From Pseudorhodobacter antarcticus (GTDB taxonomy: Bacteria; Pseudomonadota; Alphaproteobacteria; Rhodobacterales; Rhodobacteraceae), in assembly GCA_945860375.1 (NCBI GenBank), contig CAMAQR010000040.1, forward strand, positions 1 to 32,666: a stretch of 32,666 nt of DNA. The letters run 5' to 3'. The position numbers and the translations under genes were made by a program. The notes beneath the pieces were generated by a model. The model saw only the letters and a program-made list of their open reading frames with translations. It was not told where the DNA came from and searched no databases. Numbering within the stretch: the first letter of the stretch is position 1; every line of letters starts with the position of its first letter. Shown here in pieces: positions 23,478 through 31,010 of this stretch.

Positions 23478-24452
23478 TTAGCTAAGCCCCTCGGTGGATA
23501 TCAGGACCGAGCGCGCTTCTGGGCCTAGCCGACTGATCAAGTATCGGAGTTCGACGTGGTCAGTCTCGTTCAGTATCGGCCCGGGTGTCCGGACTGCTGC
23601 GCTGCGGATGATCCCCCTACGGCGAAGCATTTCCTTACGCAGAGCTAGACTTATTCCCGGCTGCTGTTCGTAACGGACTAAGGGGAGGTAGGCGTCGAAC
23701 AGGTCAAAAGCACCTGTCCTGTCGCCCGCGGAATGTCGTCGACAGACCTCGGCAAGCATTTCAGGAAATGCGAAACCAGTCATGGCTCCGTCCGCCCCCC
23801 GATCGAGTTCGTGTGGCAGGAAGATCCCACTGTTGCCTACCAACACACTTAGCCTCCGCCCACCTGAAGCTGAAGCTTCTGCACGAAGACGTGTGAGCTT
23901 ATTGAGTCCAGGGAAGTCTTCGTGTTTGAACATCACAAGGTTTGGATGCTCCGCTGTCAATTTCAGTATTGTCCGCACTGAAATGTGTACGCCGTTGATC
24001 GGAGGAAAATCCTGCAGACAAACGGGTGTCTCTGCGCCGACCGCGCTGAAGGCAGCCGCAAGATAGCGTTCGACGGCATCGTCGCCTTGCAATCCGGACT
24101 GCGGGGCGATCATGACGCCGCCAGCCCCGGCATCCATGGCCACTCTGGCGAGGTCACGCATGATGGCAAAGCCGGGCGCACTCACGCCGACGACGACTGG
24201 AATACTTCCGCCGGTTCTGCAGAGCACCTGCCGGATGAAATCGTGCGCTTCCTCTTTTGCGAGCTTGGGCGCTTCGCCCATCACGCCGAGGATTGTCAAA
24301 CCCGTCGCCCCGCTCGCAACAAAGAAATCGACCATGGAATCGGTGCTTGCCGGGTCGATGGTGCCATCATCAGAAAAGGGAGTCGGCGCGATAACGCAAA
24401 GTCCGGCGGAAGCTTCATGGATCGCTGCGCTTGGCACTTTCCCACTCTCCAT
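23478..24452 (-). CDS. Dihydrodipicolinate synthase/N-acetylneuraminate lyase family aldolase
   Basis: This 324-aa cytoplasmic class I aldolase fold has GVMGEAPKL (about 56-64) as the family GExxxL turn. The Schiff-base lysine is Lys176 (LVMFKHED). The catalytic Tyr of the YNxP motif is replaced by Gln147 in LQDFPPINGV, a variation seen in a DapA-like subgroup of uncertain function. No strong ribosome-binding site precedes the ATG; TTAGA is all that is visible. The gene diverges from a GntR regulator across an operator-like palindrome, so it is likely under that regulator. Members of this family cleave or form pyruvate-linked aldols, or dehydrate sugar acids; true lysine biosynthesis is unlikely given the missing Tyr and the context. 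Confidence 0.88.
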   Translation of the reverse strand: MESGKVPSAAIHEASAGLCVIAPTPFSDDGTIDPASTDSMVDFFVASGATGLTILGVMGEAPKLAKEEAHDFIRQVLCRTGGSIPVVVGVSAPGFAIMRDLARVAMDAGAGGVMIAPQSGLQGDDAVERYLAAAFSAVGAETPVCLQDFPPINGVHISVRTILKLTAEHPNLVMFKHEDFPGLNKLTRLRAEASASGGRRLSVLVGNSGIFLPHELDRGADGAMTGFAFPEMLAEVCRRHSAGDRTGAFDLFDAYLPLVRYEQQPGISLALRKEMLRRRGIIRSAAVRTPGPILNETDHVELRYLISRLGPEARSVLISTEGLS

Positions 24453-24479
24453 TCTAATATTGTTGCATGTAGCATATCA

Positions 24480-24491
24480 TTGGTATACCAA
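24480..24491. promoter_or_regulatory. Candidate GntR/FCD operator TTGGTATACCAA
   Basis: A perfect 12-bp palindrome sits midway between divergent genes, 38 bases before the GntR start. FCD-type GntR regulators typically bind short palindromes of this kind centred on GTATAC or similar. A possible plus-strand -35 (TTGTTG, 24460-24465) and -10 (TATACC, 24484-24489) would be overlapped by it, consistent with repression. Confidence 0.6.
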
Positions 24492-24528
24492 AAGCACATC
24501 AACGGTATGTTATCGGTAGGCAAGAACA

Positions 24529-25248
24529 ATGCAAGTGCCAACTTTGGGTGAAACGCTAGAGTCGCTGGAAAGCGCAGGCTCTGCTCCTAGCCTTTCGTCG
24601 GTTGCCTATGAGCAAATCCTGGACGCGCTCGTGGCGGGCAAGCTGCCCGGCGGTTCGATCATCCAAGAAAGACTTCTCGCGCGGCTTCTGAACCTTTCAC
24701 GTACACCGGTCCGAGAGGCTATCAGTCGGCTTGAGGGTGAAGGGTTGCTTCAGCGCATCTCTCCGCGGGTGATGATAGTTAACCGAGTGACTGTTTCCGA
24801 GGTCCTGGAAATTCTGGCGGTGCGCAGGTTACTCGAGGTCGAGGCGGTAGGGCTTGCCACGGGTCATATGACCGAGGAAGAAACCGCCGGCCTGATTGGA
24901 AGGGTCGAAGCCCTCCTTGCCGCGCAAACCGTGACGGCTGAAGCGTACCACCTGCTCGACGACGACATACATGAGGGGATTGCCCGGTCGAGCGGTAACC
25001 AAACGCTGCGTGCCATAGTGGTCGATCTTCGGCGCAAAACCGCGATGTTTGACCTGCGACGCGTTCCCGAACGCTTCCGGCCGTCGTGTGAAGAGCATCT
25101 TGCAATCCTGCGCGCTATTCGTATCGGCGATAGCGCAGCAGCACAGACGGAAATAGCGCGTCACATCGGCAATGTCCGTCAAAGCATTCTTCGGCGTCTG
25201 TCGGTGGCACCAGAGCCTCTAGCGGATCGCAGCGAGGTACGCTTATGA
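24529..25248 (+). CDS. GntR-family transcriptional regulator, FCD (FadR-C) subfamily
   Basis: This 239-aa regulator has a GntR winged helix (about 24-92: VAYEQILDALVAGKLPGGSI, then RLLNLSRTPVREAISRLEGEGLL) and an all-helical FCD ligand domain (about 100-225: EILAVRRLLEVEAVG, DDDIHEGIARSSGN, CEEHLAILRAIRIGD). The metal-binding pattern common to FCD domains (Asp in DDDIH, His in EEHLAIL and in ARHIGN) is visible. TCGGTAGG is about 9 bases upstream. Its stop overlaps the next start (ATGA). It probably controls both the minus-strand aldolase/SDR pair and the plus-strand import operon, with release by the imported compound or an intermediate. Confidence 0.92.
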   Translation: MQVPTLGETLESLESAGSAPSLSSVAYEQILDALVAGKLPGGSIIQERLLARLLNLSRTPVREAISRLEGEGLLQRISPRVMIVNRVTVSEVLEILAVRRLLEVEAVGLATGHMTEEETAGLIGRVEALLAAQTVTAEAYHLLDDDIHEGIARSSGNQTLRAIVVDLRRKTAMFDLRRVPERFRPSCEEHLAILRAIRIGDSAAAQTEIARHIGNVRQSILRRLSVAPEPLADRSEVRL

Positions 25249-25943
25249 TTAGCATTGCTTATCTCGAGAACGGCCCTTCGCGTGACGAAACGAGCGGCCT
25301 TTCTGAGCATATGGCATCACTGGGTGCACAGTTAGACTGCTTCTGGGCCTTTGGCGATCGTTTCCCGGATGACCCAAGCGAATTCGATGGCTTTATCCTG
25401 TCAGGGAGCCCTCTCAGTTCCTATGATCGGCACGAATTCATCACCAAAGAACACTCATTCATCCGCGCCGTAGCTGATGCCGGCAAGCCAATGCTCGGTC
25501 TGTGCTTCGGCAGCCAGATCCTCGCTTCAGCGCTATGCGGGCGCGATCAAGTGTTCCGACGCAACAGATGCGAGGTTGGCTACGCACCATTGACGTTGTC
25601 CGACGCCGCTAGTTCAGATTCGATGACCAAGCTCTGTGCGCCAATGGTCGAGATGTTCGTCTGGCACAACGACGAGGTGCGCGATAATCATCCCGATATG
25701 GTGGTCCTTGCCAGTAGCGACGATTGCCCGAACCATATCTGGCGGTTTCGTGACCTGCCTGTCTGGGGCATTCAGGGCCACCCCGAAGTCACTGCCAAAA
25801 ATGGTGCCCGTTGGTTCGGCAAATGCCGTGTCGCTCTCGAAAATGATGGCGCGGATGTGGATGCCCTGATTGCCGATGCCCGCGACAGCGCAGGCGGACT
25901 CCAAATGCTGTCGGCTTTCGTGCACCGCTGCCAGCCAATCTAG
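25245..25943 (+). CDS. Class I glutamine amidotransferase-like protein
   Basis: This 232-aa protein is of the GATase-1 fold with an intact triad: nucleophile Cys87 (GLCFGSQ), His179 and Glu181 (GHPE). There is no synthase domain and no signal peptide. Stand-alone members include gamma-glutamyl hydrolases and GMP-synthase-like amidotransferases, which hydrolyse gamma-glutamyl amides or release ammonia from glutamine. Translational coupling to the GntR gene (ATGA) and the neighbouring polyamine-class importer favour hydrolysis of a gamma-glutamylated or amide intermediate. This is inference from context. Confidence 0.88.
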   Translation: MISIAYLENGPSRDETSGLSEHMASLGAQLDCFWAFGDRFPDDPSEFDGFILSGSPLSSYDRHEFITKEHSFIRAVADAGKPMLGLCFGSQILASALCGRDQVFRRNRCEVGYAPLTLSDAASSDSMTKLCAPMVEMFVWHNDEVRDNHPDMVVLASSDDCPNHIWRFRDLPVWGIQGHPEVTAKNGARWFGKCRVALENDGADVDALIADARDSAGGLQMLSAFVHRCQPI

Positions 25944-25973
25944 AAACTGGATATCAACAACAAGGAGAGAAAA

Positions 25974-27023
25974 ATGAACAAGACACTGAAGGCTGGATTT
26001 TTCGCAGGTTTCGCAGCACTCGGTTTTGCGGCACCTCCGGCATTTGCTGAGGAAATGGTGTTTGTTAGTTGGGGTGGCGCTTACCAGGATGCGATTCGTG
26101 CCGCATGGCTGGATCCATTTAAGGCAGAAACTGGCGTAAGCGTCCTTGAAGAGACCGGCCCGGAGACGGCGAAGATCAAAGCAATGGTCGAAACTGGCAC
26201 GGTCACATGGGATATCGTTACGGATGGCGGTCTTGGCGTGGCGCGTGGTGCTGGGGAAGGCCTATTTGAAGAGATCACGGCCGATATGGTTGATCAGAGC
26301 CATGTCTATCCTGAAATTGTTAACAAGTATGGCGTGCCGTCCGAGATCTTCTCTACGAACTTTGCATTTTCGACAACGGCTTTCCCTGATGGCGGACCGC
26401 AACCTGCCTCATGGACCGATTTCTGGGATATAGAAAAGTTTCCAGGTAAGCGTGCAATGTTTGGCTCGCCGAATACGGTCCTCGAATCGGCCCTGATGGC
26501 CGATGGTGTGGCTGCGGCCGACGTCTATGGCGTCCTGGCAACTCCGGAAGGTCAAGACCGAGCCTTTGCGAAAATCGAGGCGCTCAAGCCGCATATCGCG
26601 GTCTGGTGGACGAAGGGTGCGCAGCCGGCCCAACTGCTCGGAAGCGGCGAGGTCGTCATGTCGAACGGTTGGAACGGCCGGATCGAAGCTGGCATTAAGG
26701 AAGGGCTTCCTATCAAGGCCGTCTGGAACGGAGCAGTGGCAGAGGTCGGCTATTTCATGCTGGTCAAGGGTGCCAAGAACCGTGAAACGGCGGTCAAATT
26801 CCTGAATTATGCAGTTTCTCCAAAGGCTCAGGCCGAATTCCATAAGTATGTTGCCTACGGCCCGGTGACGCCTGGGGCGTGGGATTTCATTCCGAAAGAG
26901 GATTGGTCGCGCCTGCCCTCATCGCCCGACAACCTTGCGCAATCGCTCTTCCTCAACGTCGACTGGTGGCTCGCCAATGAGCCGGCAATGATAGAGCGTT
27001 ACAATACGCTCATGCAGCAGTGA
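25974..27023 (+). CDS. ABC transporter solute-binding protein, PotD/PotF class
   Basis: This 349-aa periplasmic binding protein has a Sec signal (MNKTLKAGFFAGFAALGF, cleavage after AFA, about residue 25). The mature chain starts MVFVSWGGAYQDAIRAAW, the family's WGG(x)Y entry, and includes WDIVTDGG, PASWTDFWDIEKFPGKRAMF and a late EVGYFMLVKGAKN. AAGGAGAG precedes the ATG closely. It is the first transport gene of module 2, and its permease and ATPase lie two genes on. PotD-class proteins carry polyamines, putrescine, ectoine-like and other small cations or amides; the ligand cannot be inferred further. Confidence 0.93.
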   Translation: MNKTLKAGFFAGFAALGFAAPPAFAEEMVFVSWGGAYQDAIRAAWLDPFKAETGVSVLEETGPETAKIKAMVETGTVTWDIVTDGGLGVARGAGEGLFEEITADMVDQSHVYPEIVNKYGVPSEIFSTNFAFSTTAFPDGGPQPASWTDFWDIEKFPGKRAMFGSPNTVLESALMADGVAAADVYGVLATPEGQDRAFAKIEALKPHIAVWWTKGAQPAQLLGSGEVVMSNGWNGRIEAGIKEGLPIKAVWNGAVAEVGYFMLVKGAKNRETAVKFLNYAVSPKAQAEFHKYVAYGPVTPGAWDFIPKEDWSRLPSSPDNLAQSLFLNVDWWLANEPAMIERYNTLMQQ

Positions 27024-27053
27024 CCTGAACAAACGAGGCGGGGGGACGAAACG

Positions 27054-28196
27054 ATGGCTGATCTCATGTGGTTTAAAAAGTCCGAATTTCTCTCCCGCCT
27101 CTCTCGTGTCCAAAGTGCACTTGAAGCGCGAAATCTCGACGCACTGATCGCCTTTCAACCAGAGACCATCACATGGACGACGGGGCATTACACACGCGCT
27201 TACAGCGGCTATCAGGTAGCGATCATCCCTCGTTCAGGTGAGCCGACACTGATATGCCGGAATGTTTCACAGTTCTACGCTGAAAAAACTTGCGCTTTTG
27301 GCGATATCGTCTTCTGGCGCGACGGCGAGGATCGCTTGGCACTCACCCTGCAGACACTTCGAGCCCGTCTGCCTAGGGCACAGAAGTTTGGCGTCGAAAT
27401 GGACAGCTGGGTGTTGAACCCGAGACTCTTGACGGCACTTCGCGAGGGGCTGGCTCCCGCACAGATCGTCGATGTCAGCACCATGCCCGCTCGGCTTCGC
27501 TTAGTGAAATCAGCTGCCGAAATCGCCTACCAGCGGACCGCCGCAAAGGCTGCCGAGGTTGCGATGCAGGCCGCCGTCATTGCCGCCATCCCCGGCGCCA
27601 GCGAGATCGATGTCGCTGCAGCAGCCGCAGCGGCGCTGATTAGGGCGGGTAGTGACACGCCCGGCCCAGGTGTTTTATCTTCGGGCGAACGCGCGCACCA
27701 CTTGCATGGGGGCTACATGCACCGCCAGTTAGAACATGGCGACACGCTCCAATACGAACCCACACCCCACACCCGCCACTACAACGCGCGCTTCATGCGG
27801 ACGATAAAGATAGGTGCGGCAAGCAAAACCGAACGTTCGATGGCTGCCGACTTAATTGCGGTTCAGGACCAAGCGATTGCTGCCGTCGCACCCGGCGTGC
27901 CTGCGTCTATTCCCGACCGCATTTACCGCGAGGGCATAGTCGGAACCGGCCTTGTAACGGCTTATGCCAATAAAACGTTCTATTCCGTTGGGTTGCTTAT
28001 GCCACCGACTGACGCAGAGCCTCTTGAGGCAACACCAGAAGCCCATTGGTGCTTTGAACCGGGCATGACGTTTCACACCTATCTGCTCGTCAAAGGCTTC
28101 GGAATTTCCGAAACGATCATGGTCACTGAAACTGGGGTTGAGCGGCTGACCAACTATCCTCGCGCGCTTCTTATTGGTGGAATAGGTGTTGCGTGA
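27054..28196 (+). CDS. M24 (pita-bread fold) protein, creatinase-like, lacking metal ligands
   Basis: This 380-aa cytoplasmic protein has the creatinase/prolidase N-domain (about 8-150, NLDALIAFQPETITWTTGHY) and the M24 C-domain (about 155-370). At the aminopeptidase metal sites it reads GDTLQYEP where GDxxxxDxG is expected, and NARFMRT where SDxTRT is expected. FYSVGLL replaces GHGIG. FEPGM (Glu335) and ISETIMVTETG (Glu353) remain. Three of five ligands are therefore lost, as in creatinase, which hydrolyses an amidine C-N bond without metal using a His. A candidate is His215/216 in ERAHHLHG. It is not a normal metallopeptidase. A purine-rich GGCGGGGGGACG precedes the ATG, and its stop overlaps the permease GTG. 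Confidence 0.87.
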   Translation: MADLMWFKKSEFLSRLSRVQSALEARNLDALIAFQPETITWTTGHYTRAYSGYQVAIIPRSGEPTLICRNVSQFYAEKTCAFGDIVFWRDGEDRLALTLQTLRARLPRAQKFGVEMDSWVLNPRLLTALREGLAPAQIVDVSTMPARLRLVKSAAEIAYQRTAAKAAEVAMQAAVIAAIPGASEIDVAAAAAAALIRAGSDTPGPGVLSSGERAHHLHGGYMHRQLEHGDTLQYEPTPHTRHYNARFMRTIKIGAASKTERSMAADLIAVQDQAIAAVAPGVPASIPDRIYREGIVGTGLVTAYANKTFYSVGLLMPPTDAEPLEATPEAHWCFEPGMTFHTYLLVKGFGISETIMVTETGVERLTNYPRALLIGGIGVA

Positions 28197-29881
28197 AGGC
28201 GATACACAAATTGAATGGCAGTGAGGTCGCTGAAAGGCTTGAACGTATGATCCCCTCGGTACCCAAGCTTCTGGGTCTAGCGCTGTTGATCGTCATTTTC
28301 GCGGCTTTCGTCTGGCCCATTGCGACACTGATGATGGCCAGCTTCGCAGATGGTGGCAACCTTGATGCCTACGCCAAGTTGACCACTTCGCCAAGCTATC
28401 AGCGCGCCTTTACAAATACCTTCGTCATCGCCGGCCTTGTTACTGTGATTACGATGGTTGCGGCTTATCCTCTTGCCTATCTGATGGCGAGCGTGCCGCC
28501 GGGCACCGCGCGGGTCCTGACTTTCATCGTGCTCCTGCCGTTCTGGACCAGCGCACTTGTAAGAACAGCAGCTTGGATGGTGCTTCTTCAGCGCAACGGG
28601 GCGATAAACAGCGCATTGACCAGTATCGGTATTGTCGATGAGCCGGTGGCGTTCCTTTACAACCTTCCTGCCGTGATTATTGGCATGGTCCACGTTCTGC
28701 TGCCCTTCATGGTCCTGCCGCTCTACGCAGCGTTCCGCGCACTTGATGGGCAGCTCCTTCAAGCCGCAGAGGGGCTCGGCGCAGGGGCAGGAACGCTCGT
28801 GCGGCGCATCATCCTGCCGCTGACCGCGCCGGGTGCTGCGGCAGGCGCCCTCATCGTGTTCATGAGCGCGATTGGATACTACATCACGCCTGCTTTAATG
28901 GGTGGGCCGAGGCAGATGATGCTGTCGCAGATGATCAGCTATCACATGCAAGAGCAGCTTGATTGGGCGATGGCCTCTGCGCTTAGCCTTGTCCTGCTGG
29001 GTTCGACGCTTATCGTTTTTTTCGTGTTCCAGCGTTCCTATGGCTTTGATAGGCTCTTCGCATCCGAGACGGGCACCGCAATCGACCCGAGGGTGGCGCG
29101 CAAAGGCGGCGGCGTTGCGTGGCGCGTTGCACTTGTCTTGGGGCTCGTTGTGGCCTTTTTCCTGCTCGCTCCAATCCTTGTTGTCTTTCCGTTAAGCTTT
29201 GCAAGTTCACCTTTCATTCAGTTCCCACCCGCAGAATGGACCACACTATGGTATAGCAAACTGGCGGCAGATCCAAAATGGCTGGCGGCATTGCTCTCAA
29301 GTCTTCGCGTCGCTGGAATTGCCGTGGTTGCGGCAGTTGTATTTGGAACGCTGGCGGCGATCGTTGTTTCGCGGCTGAGCGGGCCATTTGCGCGTCTGCT
29401 CGAAGTCATGCTCGTCGCCCCACTTGTTGTGCCGCCGATCATTGTGGCGATTTCCCTTTACTACTTTCACGCACGCGGACCGTTCATGGGGTCGCATGAG
29501 TTGCTCGCCTTTGGGCATGCATTGCTTGCCCTTCCTTTTGTCTATATCACCGTGCGCGCGACACTCCGCAGTTTTGAACCCAACTTCGAACTCGCTGCAA
29601 CAGGTCTTGGGGCATCTTGGCTGGTCATGTTCCGCCGCGTGATGTTGCCCTCTCTTCTGCCCGGCATCGCGGCGGGGGCAGTCTTTGCATTCATAACTTC
29701 GTTCGACGATGTCGTTCTTGCCCTGTTCCTTACGACGGCAAAGTCTCGCACGTTGCCGCGTGTGATCTACGAAGGTGCGCTTGACGATATCGATCCAGCG
29801 ATCATCGCCGTCGCGGTCATCCTTATCCTGTTCGCAATCGCAGCACTTTTGACAAGCCTGTTTATTCGGAAGCGCCCATGA
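28193..29881 (+). CDS. Fused double permease of a Pot-type ABC importer (PotB-PotC fusion)
   Basis: This 562-aa inner-membrane protein contains two permease domains in tandem. The first spans about residues 25-275, with EAA loop AAEGLGAGAGTLVRRIILP. The second spans about 305-560, with EAA loop ATGLGASWLVMFRRVMLP. A charged linker (FQRSYGFDRLFASETGTA) lies between them. Each half has about six hydrophobic helices. Separate PotB and PotC subunits would normally be about 280 aa each, so this is a genuine gene fusion, not a frameshift. The GTG start overlaps the preceding stop (GTGA); an ATG at 28247 is an alternative. Its stop overlaps the ATPase ATG. Confidence 0.92.
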   Translation: MKAIHKLNGSEVAERLERMIPSVPKLLGLALLIVIFAAFVWPIATLMMASFADGGNLDAYAKLTTSPSYQRAFTNTFVIAGLVTVITMVAAYPLAYLMASVPPGTARVLTFIVLLPFWTSALVRTAAWMVLLQRNGAINSALTSIGIVDEPVAFLYNLPAVIIGMVHVLLPFMVLPLYAAFRALDGQLLQAAEGLGAGAGTLVRRIILPLTAPGAAAGALIVFMSAIGYYITPALMGGPRQMMLSQMISYHMQEQLDWAMASALSLVLLGSTLIVFFVFQRSYGFDRLFASETGTAIDPRVARKGGGVAWRVALVLGLVVAFFLLAPILVVFPLSFASSPFIQFPPAEWTTLWYSKLAADPKWLAALLSSLRVAGIAVVAAVVFGTLAAIVVSRLSGPFARLLEVMLVAPLVVPPIIVAISLYYFHARGPFMGSHELLAFGHALLALPFVYITVRATLRSFEPNFELAATGLGASWLVMFRRVMLPSLLPGIAAGAVFAFITSFDDVVLALFLTTAKSRTLPRVIYEGALDDIDPAIIAVAVILILFAIAALLTSLFIRKRP

Positions 29882-30969
29882 AACAGAATACCACTCACGT
29901 CGGCAAGACAGTTGAGCTTGCTGCCCTTACCAAGCGTTACAGCGGGGTCACCGCCGTCGAAAGTGTCGACATCGCCATTGAGGCGGGTGAGTTCTGTACC
30001 CTTCTTGGGCCTTCGGGGTCGGGCAAGACGACGTTGCTCAGGATCATCGCCGGCTATGATGAAGCAACATCAGGTACGATCCGGATCGGCGGGCGGGAAG
30101 TCGCGGACATCCCGGTGGCGCGACGCAATATTGGCATGGTATTCCAGAACTACGCTCTTTTCCCACACATGACGGTGGCCGAGAATATCTCTTTCCCATT
30201 AGAGATGCGCGGGATCGCTCCCGCTGATCGAAGTCGCAAAGTGGAGACTGTGATCGACTTGATCGGCCTGCGAGGACTTGCCGGGCGACTGCCGCGTCAA
30301 CTCTCGGGCGGCCAACAGCAGCGTGTTGCTGTGGCGCGGGCCTTGGTATTCGACCCAGACATTTTGCTGATGGACGAACCACTTGGTGCGCTTGACAAGA
30401 ATCTCCGAACAGCCATGCAAAGCGAAATTCGCGCACTGCACCGCCGCATCGGTGTGACGATCGTGTATGTGACGCATGATCAGGAAGAGGCGATGAACAT
30501 GTCCGACCGGGTGGTCGTCATGAATCAGGGCCGGGTCGAGCAGTCCGGTTCCCCTGCTACCTTGTATAACAGTCCTGCCAACGCTTTCGTAGCACGATTT
30601 CTCGGTGAATGCACACTGTTGCCGATAACGGTTGACCCATCGGCGGACGGCTTTCGTCTTAGGGTCGCGGATGGTGCAATCATTCGAAATAGCGATGGCG
30701 CACCGGCAGCGACAGGCCCAATGCTTGCCGGTATCAGGCCCGAACGATTGCGCATACTTGAAGGCTATACTGCAGGTTGGATTACCTTTCCTGCTCGGGT
30801 GCTTGATGTTTCCTTTACTGGCCCAGACTATAAAGTTGAACTGTCTGCGCAGGGCTCTGACCTTACGCTGCGCGCGCCCAACCTCGGCGCACCGCCCGCC
30901 AACTTGGGCCAGGATGTGCTACTCGGCTTCCAGCCGCAAGACGTGTTTCTTGTTCCATTACCTGACTGA
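29878..30969 (+). CDS. ABC transporter ATPase, PotA type
   Basis: This 363-aa cytoplasmic subunit has Walker A GPSGSGKTT (44-52), Q-loop Gln90 (MVFQNYALFPH), signature LSGGQQQR (142-149), Walker B ILLMDEP (162-168) and the H-loop in YVTHDQ. A C-terminal TOBE-like regulatory domain covers about residues 240-363, with MLAGIRPERLRI and a closing VLLGFQPQDVFLV. It is translationally coupled to the fused permease (ATGA). One copy dimerises to drive the single-chain permease. All catalytic motifs are intact. Confidence 0.94.
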   Translation: MKQNTTHVGKTVELAALTKRYSGVTAVESVDIAIEAGEFCTLLGPSGSGKTTLLRIIAGYDEATSGTIRIGGREVADIPVARRNIGMVFQNYALFPHMTVAENISFPLEMRGIAPADRSRKVETVIDLIGLRGLAGRLPRQLSGGQQQRVAVARALVFDPDILLMDEPLGALDKNLRTAMQSEIRALHRRIGVTIVYVTHDQEEAMNMSDRVVVMNQGRVEQSGSPATLYNSPANAFVARFLGECTLLPITVDPSADGFRLRVADGAIIRNSDGAPAATGPMLAGIRPERLRILEGYTAGWITFPARVLDVSFTGPDYKVELSAQGSDLTLRAPNLGAPPANLGQDVLLGFQPQDVFLVPLPD

Positions 30970-31010
30970 ATCGATCGAAGGTGGCGGAATGGGACGGACA
31001 GGGTAACAGC

